A stretch of DNA of 64,000 nucleotides from Cylicocyclus nassatus (Eukaryota > Nematoda > Chromadorea > Rhabditida > Strongylidae), in assembly GCA_958299035.1 (NCBI GenBank), contig CATQJL010000305.1:36159733-36223732 (forward strand), in the 5' to 3' direction. Under the pieces are notes generated by a model, which saw nothing but the letters and a program-made list of their open reading frames with translations, was not told where the DNA came from and made no database searches. This document shows positions 40,207 to 50,800 of the stretch, in pieces. Made by a program: the position numbers and the translations under genes. The stretch's first letter is position 1. Each line of letters begins with the position of its first letter.

Positions 40207-40303
40207 TTAGAAAAAACCATGGTCAGACTCCAAATCCTTTGATTTCTATAGAGGGGCTTCAAGCACCAGTCATGGATCGTTTACTACACAAGTGCAAAAG
40301 AAT

Positions 40304-40375
40304 TAGCAGCGAGTGGTTTCGATCCACCGACCTCTGGGTTATGGGCCCAGCACGCTTCCACTGCGCCACGCTCAT
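40304..40375 (-). pseudogene. Edge tRNA-iMet copy with broken acceptor stem
   Basis: This copy follows the MITE insertion. Its plus strand reads CACGCTCATGACGG instead of CACGCTGCTGACGG, so positions 2 and 3 of the acceptor stem no longer pair with CGCTGCT. The rest of the molecule, including both promoter boxes, matches the reference. It starts the decay seen at the right edge of the array. Confidence 0.75.
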
Positions 40376-40612
40376 GACGGAATTAAACATACTAGGCGAA
40401 CGTTCTAAACATACACACAACATAACATCATACTAGAAAATGACAGAAGGATGCGCGTGACGCAGTGCTATTTGTCGCCGTTATGACCCTTTGGACCAAG
40501 GTTCGAATCCCGCTCTTAGAAAAAACCATGGTCAGACTCCAAATCCTTTGATTTCTATAGAGGGGCTTCAAGCACCAGTCATGGATCGTTTACTATACAA
40601 GTGCAAAAGAAT

Positions 40613-40684
40613 TAGCACCGAGTGGTTTCGATCCACCGACCTCTGGGTTATGGGCCCAGCACGCTTCCACTGCGCCGCGCGCAT
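40613..40684 (-). pseudogene. Last plus-oriented tRNA-iMet copy, 5' acceptor lost
   Basis: The anticodon and T arms match the reference, but the 3' acceptor is changed (plus strand AGCACCG) and the 5' acceptor is replaced by unrelated GCGCGC sequence where the array breaks into inverted units. The acceptor stem cannot form. Confidence 0.8.
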
Positions 40685-40759
40685 GATTCTTTCAGTTTCT
40701 TGTGTGATGTTATCCTGTGTGTATATCTAGAAAGTTCACTTAGTATGTTTAATCTCATA

Positions 40760-40817
40760 AGCGACGTGGCGCAGTGGAAGCGTTCTAAACCCATAACGCA
40801 GAAGTCACTCGCTGCTA
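40760..40817 (+). pseudogene. tRNA-iMet remnant in inverted unit
   Basis: The 5' half, GTGGCGCAGTGGAAGCG, is intact and includes the A box. The anticodon stem is damaged around CCCATAA, and the stretch carrying the T arm and B box is deleted before CACTCGCTGCTA. A T7 run follows. Because the unit is inverted, the remnant lies on the plus strand. Confidence 0.82.
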
Positions 40818-41174
40818 ATTTTTTTGCACTTGTGAATAGTAACCGATCCATAACTGGTACCCTGAATCTTCTCGTTAGAAAATAAAGGGTTTGACGCCGT
40901 CATTACCCTCCGTAGACATATTTTGTGCCTCCAATCTGAAGTCGGAATTCTACTGGAGAGTATTCTACGATAACTGCCACGTACCAAGTCAGTGCTTTGG
41001 TTTCTCATACTGCTCTGAAGCAATTTGTCGACGAAATTTACAGTTCTTGACTTCTCCAAGGGCGTGATTCGAATCTTGGTCCAAACGGTCATAGGGGAGC
41101 GTAAGACCATTGCCCCAAGCGTCCCTTTCTATTTTTTTCCTTGTGTGATTTTTAGAGCATTCACATAGAATGTT

Positions 41175-41240
41175 TGATGACGCGTGAAAGCGTGCTATTC
41201 CCTAAGACTGATTATTCTGAGTCGAAACCGCTCGATGCTA
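41175..41240 (+). pseudogene. Second, more decayed tRNA-iMet remnant
   Basis: The segments GAAAGCGTGCT, GAGTCGAAACC and CGATGCTAATC line up in order with the tRNA-iMet sequence, preceded by a degraded copy of its 5' flank (TAGAATGTTTGATGACG). The anticodon is lost. Confidence 0.6.
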
Positions 41241-41491
41241 ATCCAAAGCTCGACGGAATTGCTCTTTCACTTGAAAAGCTGCTCACTCTTACTATACTTT
41301 GAATTGCCATGAGCTCAACTAATAGCATACCTTTTTTTTGAGTCCAGTGAGATGTAAACATCAGCGGAAAAGACCCTGCACATTTCTATTGTTGAGGCGC
41401 AGAGGAACTGTCTTAGGATAGCAAGAGGAGGCGGGGCTCGAGACGACATACCACAGAATATGATAAAATCTTTATTTGAAGAAGTTACTTT

Positions 41492-41854
41492 CTCAAACAG
41501 TGGAAGGGATGCCTTCGGCGGGCAAATGGCGCGAGTCGGCTACTTCGCGCTCTGGAGCGCTCCGGAGCCCTGCCATTTCACCGATTTTAGTGCTCCGGGG
41601 CTCTCCCAAATCTAGCGCACTTCCGAAGCAGAGATTGGCGCGTCTCGGAGAGGGGTCCCATTCGTTCGCGGTGACTCACAAGCAGGCGAATGGGACCCCT
41701 CTCCGGGACGCGCCATCTCTGCTCCGGAGGTGCGCCAGATTTGAGAGCCCCGAGCACTAAAATGGGTGAAATGGCAGGGCTCTGGAGCGTCCAGAACGCA
41801 AAGTGGCAGACTCGCGCCATTTGCCCGCCGGAGGTATCTCTTCGACTGTCTGAG
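41492..41854. mobile_element. GC-rich foldback element (near-palindrome)
   Basis: The ends are CTCAAACAGT and ACTGTCTGAG. The arms are inverted copies along almost their whole length, for example GGCGGGCAAATGGCGCGAGT on the left and its complement on the right, meeting at a short centre near 41675. The element is far more GC-rich than its surroundings. It lies about 100 bp downstream of the EOGT stop codon, possibly within the 3' UTR. Open frames on both strands inside it follow from the palindrome and are not taken as genes. Its family is not recognised. Confidence 0.82.
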
Positions 41855-41951
41855 TTTTTGGTGTAAGTAATAGTTCCGAAGTCTTTGAGCAAATGCAAGC
41901 TAAGTGAACAAGAGATTTACGAAGGCAAAGTAGGCCCGAATTTTGTCAGTG

Positions 41952-44732
41952 TCAAAGCTCTTCATTTCTTCGAGCCCTTCGCAATATTCTCCTCTCCTGT
42001 ACAAATTTCGGATGTCGTCGTACGTATTCCACCATCTGCAAGAAAGGCTAAAGTAAGTCACGTAGGTCTTGCGTACATGTCTCTCGATAGAAATTATATC
42101 TCAAATAAGTGGCGTCCTTTCCTATTCCGCAACTGTAGGGCTTGTCGGTGACATAACTACCTCTACCCCTTACTCTTACTCCAAGTTTTCTTTTCTGAAC
42201 CCAGCACTGAAGCTGAAAAAGGCTGACAATGCCTTTTCTTTAGCATTATGGTACCCATTATACAGAATCATTCCTCGACTTTGACTGAGCATGTATAATT
42301 CTATCTTGTCAAAAAAATTAGAAGATAGTTCAGCAAATAGGACGACCTTTTCTCTTTTGAGTTGAAATGCGCTTTCAAAGGCAGACCGTTTTTTTTCCAC
42401 GATGGAGGAAGATTGAACAGCTGTTATATGATCCGCTTATTGCAAAGTTCATAATCTGGTTTATATCTACTAAATTAAACTGAAAAAAATCCAAGGCCTC
42501 GATTTAAAGCATGACTGGATTGAGATCTTAAATTACAAAGACCAAGACAAGAATTGTAGGGTTTGTTTGCCAGGTAATGAGTATGACTTCCACAAAACCA
42601 GTATCGAAAATTTGCATAAGATGCTCCATTTCAACTAAAAGCATCTTCAATGCACCCTTTGATAAAAGACCATCTCAGTAATCGCGATTCTTTAACTTTT
42701 CCGCTTCTCAAGAAGAAAGAGTTTTTGTAAAGAGGAATAATCATGTTTATGTACCAGTAATCATGCAAGACCATTCACAGAATTAGCTCTTCTCACTCAC
42801 CAAAATAACCTGCCGCTTGAATTCTGTAGGGTCGAATCGGTAACTGGTGAACTTCTTATGCGCTGCACCAGTGCTCGGATGTTGGCCAGCGTCCTCAGGA
42901 TAGATCAAATGTTCCTGAAAGGAAAACCACAATGGAGTAAGGGTCCATTTTGATAGTAGTCCATTTTAAAAGCGATGTATTGTCTAGATTGTCCCGATTC
43001 AACTACGCCAGTTTATGACTTTGATTATCGCATTTCTCAGCTTCGACAAGTTTCAGTCCGCTCAATGACGATCTGGGCAACGGTAGCTACTTTTGAAATG
43101 AAATTTTACAACCACAATAACATTTTACAACGTCTACAACCAAGAAGTCTTAAGGAATTTTTAGCTGAACATTTAGAATGTGTATTTCGAGCACCCCATA
43201 TAAAACAGAGCTTTTTGACAACTACAGCGTACTTTTGAAAATTAAGAAGTCATTATGTGTAGCTGCTGTTCCTTTTTTTTGAAATGCTATCTATCTACAA
43301 ATCAATGTAAGGCTGTTTAGATTTTCACCGCTAATTCGCAATTGCAACCATCAATACAGACAGAACTTATCACTCACCAGCACTTTTTTTTACTATTGTC
43401 AGTAATGCACATTGACAAAGCTCATGCAAAAAATAAAAACCAGAAGCGAATACCTTGCCAGGCGACCACGTAAAATATTTCACTCCTCGAAGTCGTGCTA
43501 GATCCTTATAGCAGTCGCGGTCATCGCAGTTATATCTGAAATAAGAGACAAAGTAGCTGAAACACAGCCTACTAACAGTCGTCAGCAACATGAACGAATA
43601 GGCAACACTCCAGTACAGTTAAATTATACATTTTAGGTAGTCTCCTGATCTCTGATCAAGCGCTAATTTGTGGGTGAATGCTCATCGCCCGAGCGGGCGC
43701 TTGAATACAACGGTGAAACAGCGTCTAATCAAAGACGGGAGTTCAATAAAACTAAAGGCTTCTGCCAGGCACTCAGAACATCACTATACTTGCATCTTCT
43801 ATACGCTCAAGAATCAAAATAAAGGTGTTCAAATAGTGTACCTCTGTTTGATTGTTAATAACTCTTAATAACTCATGAAGTCTTTCAAGGAACTTTAGGT
43901 TGAAAATTAAAGATTTGGCTTCAACTCAGATTCACAGTGTGGAGTGAACCTCCCATTTTTCGTCATACGTAGGATTAGGTAGAAACTTTCAGCATAGTGC
44001 CACTGTAAAAATGGCTGTTTCAGGAAAAAATTTCAGCAAAATCTGAAGAAGTTTGTAACAATTTTTTCAAGCATACTGACTTCATTATACAACTTTTTAC
44101 TAGCTATATGAGCTTTTTAAGTGGTGTAATGAAATTTTTGAGGAGCGTCAAAAAACCGGTTATTACGGTTTATCTAACATAACTTATGAAAAAAGAGTCA
44201 GGGCTGAAGTGCAATTTCATATCTAATCAGCGAATCTGATTAGCCCAGTGTTGAGGTTCCCAGCTCATTCGATTCCTTTGTAATATGACCCTCAATGAAT
44301 CAAAAGCTTCTCAAAAAAATGTGCCGTATCCTACAGTATCGACGAAAGATGAGAGGTTTACTCCACACTGTAAATGTAACTTGAAGGCAGCTCTACAAAA
44401 TGGTACGCAAAGCTATGAAAACTTCACGACAGGAGCGTTATCAACAATCAAAAAGTAGGCACATTTTTGGGACACCCTGTATGTATGTCCACTTACAGTT
44501 CCATGATCGCTGCCCAGTCAGGCAGGAACAGCAAATGTGTGAGTCCGGCACCATGCATTCCAATGAAAATATCTGAATTATGGGTGCTGTTGAGCTGGCT
44601 GAGGAAGGGATTCTGCCTAAACCACCGGAAATCAAGCAGGTAAAGGTCTCATTGCTAGATGTGTTTTTCTTACCCATTGTAATCAACCACGTTGACTGTG
44701 AGTCCAGGAATGTCCTTGATTGCTGCAAGTAA
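41952..44732 (-). CDS. EOGT: EOGT, EGF-domain-specific O-GlcNAc transferase (C-terminal five exons)
   Basis: EOGT adds O-linked GlcNAc to EGF repeats of secreted and membrane proteins in the ER lumen (GT61-type glycosyltransferase). Five minus-strand exons join in frame: 44732-44674, 44616-44497, 43535-43454, 42914-42801 and 42035-41952, giving 152 residues plus TGA. All introns are GT-AG; one is 57 bp. The product contains [20 protein letters not shown], then [36 protein letters not shown] and a basic C-terminus ending NEEL. The HGAGLTH block, the order of motifs and a KDEL-like ER-retention tail (HDEL in human EOGT) match the family closely. The N-terminal two thirds (about 370 residues in the human protein) were not found; they may lie upstream in short exons. 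A 659-bp MITE sits in the 43536-44496 intron. Confidence 0.93.
43821..44479. mobile_element. TA-flanked MITE, copy 1 (ends CAGGGTGTCCC)
   Basis: The right end is GGGACACCCTG followed by TA. The left arm is a diverged inverse, with GGCTTCAACTCAGATT matching the right arm's AATGTAACTTGAAGGCAGC, and the TAGGATT...GTAGAAA and ATCCTACAGTATC segments matching each other. Internal sequence such as GTTATTACGGTTTATCTAACATAACTT is shared with the copy at 51444. Only 17 bp separate its right end from the splice donor of the EOGT HGAGL exon. Assignment to the Tc1/mariner group rests on the TA flank only. Confidence 0.72.
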
Positions 44733-45152
44733 CTGAAAGAAAAATTTGAAAGCGATACTATTGGTCTTGGCCTCAATTGACGCCTTACTCAGAAAGCATT
44801 ACTGAAGTTTCCTTATGCAATTTATGCTACAATTAGAGCTAATAGATTGTATTGCACTTTATACATGGTTGTGCGAACATGAGAAGAAAAAAAAACTCAA
44901 ATAATAATAAAAAGAAAATCAATGATGATTCACAACTTCCACATTTTTACTGAGCGGTACTTTTCCTTGGCAAATTTTGTAAAAGCTGTTCTTACAGAAC
45001 ACCAATGTCCAGAAATGATACGATGCTCTACGGTAGGTGTGCACAATCGCCATATAAAAATAGGAGTGATGTCATTGTTTGACTAGCAAGTGAAAAATAA
45101 CGAAAAATGATCCAGCTACCACTTGTTGACAGCAATTATTGTCATTAGAATT

Positions 45153-45887
45153 ATCAGGGCAGCTGACTAATATTGCGTAAATCGAACAAAATTCGACAAC
45201 TTTCCAATTAGTAAAGCTGGGTCCATAGTAATTTCTAAAAATAGCAGACGGTTGCGAGTCATAACAGGTATTGAAGCGTAGCTTTTTATAAGTTAGCCAC
45301 CGAGAACGAAACTTTTGAATATGAATAGCGTTTCGAATTTGGCGCTCTTGAGTTTGGTGCCAGAAATTTCCGCAGAGCGCTAGCTAGCCTGAAAGGTTCG
45401 TAAAATTTACTACTTAGCAATACTCCATACGTTAATGTGGCAAGGTTCGAGGTCTTGAAAAAACGTCACAGCGTTGCAAGTGATCACTAAGTTATTTCAG
45501 GTCTCGGGCTGTGTTTTGTTATGATGATGCCATGAAAGTGGGAATTTTTTTTTGTAAAATGACATTTTTCGTGAAAGTTTCGTTTCTGCATTTCCATGCA
45601 GGAGTGAAGCCTACTTCAGTAATGTGTGGGCTACTATTATGTAAGACAAAGACTTTTCATGGCTAGCTAGCGGCTCTCCGCAGTTTTCCATCACCAAACT
45701 CAAAATCGCAAAATTTGATAGGCCATATTTGAAAGCTTCGTTCTCGGTGACTCGCTGATGAAAAGCTATGTATGCTATAAACCACAAATCTTTTATTAAT
45801 TTTAGAAAACAATGTTATCAATTTATATTCAGCCTTTCAAAAGTTATCGAATTTTGCTCTTACGCAACAACTTTGGTGCCAACCTAA
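45153..45887. mobile_element. Mariner-like non-autonomous element with long inverted arms
   Basis: Read inward from the right, the end is TTAGGTTGGCACCAAAG, which resembles known mariner ends (TTAGGTTGGTGCAAAAG type), and it is followed outside by TA. The arms pair over more than 200 bp, for example CACCGAGAACGAA with TTCGTTCTCGGTG and GCTAGCTAGCC with GGCTAGCTAGC. The left end is eroded, so its boundary is approximate. No transposase frame is present. Confidence 0.72.
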
Positions 45888-47689
45888 TACAGGTGCGAGG
45901 CTAACAGACCAAATCTAGCAATTACGTGGGAAAATTTCATCCAAAAATATTACATCAGTGCCGGGTCATTTTTCTCCTTCATACGCTGTTTTTATTAGCT
46001 TGAGTCACCACGATATGCTGTAAATGATTGGCTATGACATTTTGTACGTAGGAAACGCACGATTTCTTTTCTACATATACCAAGTGAACGAAGTTGTTGA
46101 GAATGAAAAATGTTACGAATTCAACTTTAGTGCAAGAGTTTCGTATCACTCAAAAATATTATAGTAACAGAATTTTATTTTATTAGCTTGTATAAGCAGG
46201 GACATTGACTGGCCTAAGATTGGTCGCAGGAAGTGAATCCCAGTGGTGAAGAGTTCTTGGGTCCTGAGCGCGCCTACTGTCCCATCAAATTGATTAAATT
46301 GCTGTCATTTGTTCTGTGTTCAACACTAAGTTTGAGACGTTTACTGCTTGATTTTTGGGCTGAGATTGATTCTGCGTTAGCGAAGTTTGAGCGAAGTCAT
46401 TTGAAAACAATCTTGTGCGAGACACCAAGGCGGAAAATGAAAAAAAACATAATCCGAAAAACAAGATAAAAAGGTTTTTATCAGGAAGAAAGAAAACAAA
46501 AATGATTTCAAGGCAGCCAATGACAGCAATTTCATATCTAGCGCCCTTGGTCCAAGAAATCTATGGTTTGAAGGATGGTCTCTTCGTTATCATCTCGCTC
46601 AATGGTATCTATTTGTTCGATTCATGAGATATTAAAAACGCCAGCGATTACAAATGATGAGAAGCTTGAGAAGGTACATTTGTAAAAATTGCTAATTGTA
46701 AAGCAAATGTGACCAAGTTCTTGAAAGTTCTTGAAATTTTTGACTTACATGACAAAGTTGCTTATGCTTCGTATCCAGCTGTTTATGTTCCTTGTCATAC
46801 TCCTTGCACATCCGAAAAGATGCAGGGTGCAATTGCACCAATCAACGTGAGAAGGTGCTATGTGATCCCCCCCTCCCCCCAAATCCCAGAATGGATATGC
46901 TTTTAAGGTACCTACATGAGCTATGTCGAGCTATGTGGATAAGACTTATTTTACTTGCATTAGAATAATTTGAGATTATGTCGTAGCTTTCATGTATCGA
47001 AGGGCGTGGCTGACGTTGCGCCTCCATTTAAAAAAAATTTTTGTCGGGCACACCAAATTTTTGAACAGCCAGCCACCGCTGTGGATTCACTGCTGGATAC
47101 TCTGCGCTATTTCCATTGCGTAAAACTCCTGATCAATGTAAAAAGTGCAATTTGATGGAGAAGCACGCTTATGCAAATGTGGGTAACAGTGACGGATGGA
47201 AGAAGAGGAGGGGGAAGAGAAAGCAAGCGTTTACTTGAATTATATGTAGGTAACTTGTTTACTTATGAATAATTGGAATTATTCTAAATCAACTTGAATC
47301 TCTAAAATTTTGAAAACTGATAAATGAGAGCTTGAGAAAATCTGAAAGTATTCTCAAAACTTTAGAACGCGGATAATTGGCAGCAACTCTTTCAGAGGTG
47401 GGAGAATGAAAGTGTTGAAAGAAGAAACGCATTTTGAAAACAAAAATGTCTCTCATCTTTTATTCCTCCAAAAATTCAGATTATTAATAGAGGGGTAAAG
47501 CAGCAGGGTTTTCGCAAAACTATTATAGATAAAAAGGTCCGGCATGAACGGCTTCAACTTCTTTTCTAAAAGCAGTAAAAGCAATCGGTGACTTAAATTC
47601 TCCTAACAGATGATGATAGCATAAACTATCGATGAAGTGATGGTGGGGAGAAAAATGATGATGAGGTCAGAAATTTTTGATTTTGCCGT

Positions 47690-47880
47690 CCATGCCACTT
47701 GTCTCGCGAGAATGATTGAGAATCACGTGTGGAAAAATGGGGCAGGATGATCTCGTCAAAGAGCTTGAGCCTCGGGGAATCCGAAGGGGTTATCGATGCC
47801 GATTGCATGGTGTAACAGACGGAGGCAGCTCCTCGTGTGCCGCCAGCCACTTGTGTCACCCCACGCCGCTCCACTACAAC
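47690..47880 (+). promoter_or_regulatory. GC-richer tract before the tetraspan gene start
   Basis: The 190 bp before the ATG at 47881 are visibly richer in G, C and CpG than the AT-rich flanks. That fits a promoter and 5' UTR, but no core promoter motif is recognised, so this is inferred from position and composition only. Confidence 0.3.
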
Positions 47881-50800
47881 ATGGCAGGACCAGTCCCGTA
47901 TCGGACCAACGAAAATAAGGTTCGTTTATGAGTGTGGGGGAATTTGCTCTCAAGGGTGGGGATTTCTTAAGACCGATAAAAAATTTTAGCAATTTTTTTG
48001 GCCACAATTTTATAGCGCATATTGTTTGATTACAGGCTTAGCGTTAAGAACTTAGTAGATTCAAATTTCTTGTCACCTCTAAACTGAATGGAAGATATCC
48101 CAAAACCGCCCCTACTCAGAAGCAAATTTATTTCCGCTTTTCAAAACAGAGAGTACTTTAACAACATTTATTCCATCATACTCAAACGCTCGTTCTTCGC
48201 GATTAAACCTATCTTCTTATCTTCCTTTTCTCACCCTTCCATTTTTTTTGATTATTCCAGCATCACTGAAAATCAAGCTCAAACTACCCATAAATTAGAC
48301 ACTTAAAGATTCCAGAAATTTACATCATGCATCTCTTGAACTTCCTACTTCAAGCAATTAGCACACGTCCTGAGGAACACATGTTGGTAATTTCACTAAA
48401 AACATTCACATGCCAGCCGTTCACATTTGCTGTGCTTGAAAATCCACAAAAGATAGTCCTCTAAAGCTAAGCATTAGTTGAAAGCTGAGCGCTAAGAACC
48501 TTCTGAACTAGGAGAGATAATGCCAGACAGCTTCTTCGCATAACCAAATTTTGCGGCAATTCAATTAATTCCTCATGAAAATGTATTTACAGACGTGAAA
48601 GCTAATCAAATGCTTCCCACATGTTGTGCAAAATTACACACCTTCTAGTAGCCCGTTAATATCTTCTAACCCTAATTTTTTACAAGCCATGTCCCCCCCC
48701 CCCATCAAACTTTTGCGCCGGCTATGAAGCTTAGCGAGTTATTTCCCGGATACGTAAACTCCAGTATCCAACCGAATGCTATACTGCTTCTGATCGCGGG
48801 TTAGGTTTGGAAGTTATTTGGTTTTGGATTGACCAGAACACCCCAGAGAACAGTGAGTATCAAGCAATCCCCAAATCTTTTTTGAATAATTTCTGTGATT
48901 TTCTCAGAGAGCGTGACCTAGAGGAAAATAATGCCTAGTAGATTTAATGGTTACTCGATCTTGAAAATTCCGATCTCCTACAGTAGCTATCACTGCGTTC
49001 AAAACTTTGAAATTTCGAACGTTCAAACTCGAAGCTTGCCTATCTGTCTACATTTGCAGAAAAGTAGTGTAGTCAAAGATTCTCTGCTAAAGTAATAGCA
49101 TTTTGTTAGATAGCTTTTAGCTTGGCCATGCACTATATGCTCACCATGAAGCCAAAATGTTCTCATGAAAAGGAGTTTGTTGGAGACAAGTGGTCGAAAG
49201 CAAATTTAGTGTAACAAAAAACCTGGCGATATCTCACTAGATATCGAATCATTTTTTTTCATAGCGCAAATGTGGAAGCAAAAAATACGCCGGGAATTTC
49301 AGTATTTATTTCATCTGAGAGTTTCTTCTTTAGACTCTATTCAATGCAACATTACACTTTCTTTTTTCCATGCTTTTTTTACAAGTTCTGCATGTCGAGT
49401 GATATCGGCAAAAACCTAAACAGTTGTCCCTTCATTTACGGAATGACCGTTTTTTGCCTATGTTCACAACATGACTTGCTTCTACTGCGAAAACATTTGG
49501 CACAGTCATCTGATGAAAAGAGATGAATTCATAAATTGAGTATCACTTATTTTCCTTGTAACAAAAAAATCAAGCTCTTCGCCAGATTCAACGATATTCA
49601 TGTAACCATATGATCATTAATTGCACTTTGATACTGAGTGGAGGCTCAGAGATAAGAAATAGAGGGTGATTGATGACAGTGTGAAAGCGAATCTAAGGAT
49701 TTCTCAGATGGAAATGATCGATGAACTAAAGGGGTGTATGCCAAAAGGCGCGATTTTTATTACCACATGGGCACAAATTAGCGCATTTTTAGTATTTAAT
49801 GACGTTTTAAAAGCATTCGAAATTTCTGTGGAAATATGCAAGATCGCTGCCAAGGCTGTTCAACCTCATATCTTGAATTAGATTCAAAGCATTGATGTTA
49901 GAGGTCAAGAACCCGTAAAAATGCAACTAATGGTATTTTTGTGAGTAGTTTAAGTAATTTTCCACCAAAAGCCTCCAACTTAGCAAGTGGTAGGTTCAGA
50001 TAAGCTAGAACACTTTGTCTGGTATTCCTGAAAGGCGCGCGTAGCTCTAAGTTGGGGTGTTGAGTTGGGGACTTCCGGGTAAATCGCGCCTCTCGACCGC
50101 CTCTTGAATTGGAGCTCTATGTAAATGACAACTCTCAACGTATTGATGGATGAAGATCACTCCAAACTTCAGCTCAGATAATTTCTAACTCAAAAACGCT
50201 AAATGTTCAGGTGGAAATTGTGCAGTCTAAGTCGCAGTTTAGAGCTTATTTCACCCACGAAATCTTTTAAGCTACCTTGGCAATAGCTATATTCAGATAA
50301 ACCTTACAGTAATCAAATCCTTGCAGTAACAGTAGTCAGTAATCACACAGGAACCCAGATTACAAGTGTTGCCTAAACACTGTCTCCACGCCAGCTAAGT
50401 GGGCTTGATGAAATTAATTGTGCCAATTTACCTAAATAGCAGAATTACCACAAAAAAAAATCACTGAGAAAACCAAATGAGGCGAAAAAATCCAATCAAA
50501 AATAAAAGTGGCTGAATAACAGCCATTCAACATTTGCATCAGAAACTGATTGTGTGACGTAGGAAGACTTTGTGCCACCAAAATTCTTTATTCATATTTC
50601 TGTATTTCACATTTTTGCGAGTACCAAATAGTATATATGATGATTGCGCATCAGATTCGCGAATAACCTTATCATCTGGTTCCATATCATATTGATCGGA
50701 GAACAGCTGACAGAAGATTAAAGAGCTGTCATAAAGAATGCTCGAACCGCACAAGACGCTCTCAAAATGATTAAAAAGTGACTCACCATCACAGTTGGTG

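Larger units (their letters stand above)
1..40682. repeat. Tandem array of ~309-bp units, each with an initiator tRNA-Met gene
   Basis: Units are near-identical head-to-tail copies, counted here from the ATGACAG boundary; unit starts include 220, 521, 830, 1131, 1432 and continue to 39652 and 40440 (135 starts, after a partial unit at 1-219). Main lengths are 309 bp; 301 bp (8 bp missing before the tRNA 3' end, TTTAGTGC instead of TTTACTACACAAGTGC); 311 bp (2 bp extra in the plus-strand B box); 300, 307, 308 and 310 bp; and 104 bp (internal deletion). For a unit starting at p, the minus-strand tRNA lies at p+173 to p+244 in 309-bp units, p+165 to p+236 in 300/301-bp units and p+175 to p+246 in 311-bp units. 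The array continues beyond the left edge. No protein gene is credible inside it. Confidence 0.97.
40683..41290 (-). repeat. Two diverged array units in inverted orientation
   Basis: From 40683 the sequence matches the reverse complement of the array unit at clearly lower identity. Recognisable pieces are TGTGTGATGTTAT, CTTAGTATGTTTAAT, a tRNA-iMet remnant, TTTGCACTTGTG with CGATCCATAACTGGT, and ATTCGAATCTTGGTCCAAA (a decayed inverse of the plus-strand relic). A second, more degraded copy starts near 41130. Parts of 40890-41040 no longer align by eye. Confidence 0.78.
44733..47880. other. Unresolved non-coding stretch upstream of EOGT exons
   Basis: This stretch should contain the EOGT 5' exons if that gene ends before the divergent gene at 47881, but I found no exon with EOGT motifs. 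It holds a mariner-like element (45153-45887), a C7TC6 run at 46867-46880 and short open frames without recognisable features. The stretch near 47000-47150 looks repetitive but could not be classified. Confidence 0.4.

Noticed and set aside
1..40682. CRISPR-like regular repeat spacing
   Set aside because: Whole units of about 309 bp are repeated with no unique spacers, in a eukaryotic context.
1..40682. 5S rRNA or spliced-leader RNA repeat, as is common in nematode tandem arrays
   Set aside because: No 5S internal control region and no spliced-leader sequence was seen; the only foldable RNA gene is tRNA-iMet.
41476..41898. 94- and 103-codon frames on opposite strands
   Set aside because: They are mirror products of the GC-rich palindrome at 41492-41854.
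49666..49881. 71-codon plus-strand frame with protein-like composition
   Set aside because: It has no recognised motif or splice signals that would place it in the surrounding gene; chance cannot be excluded.
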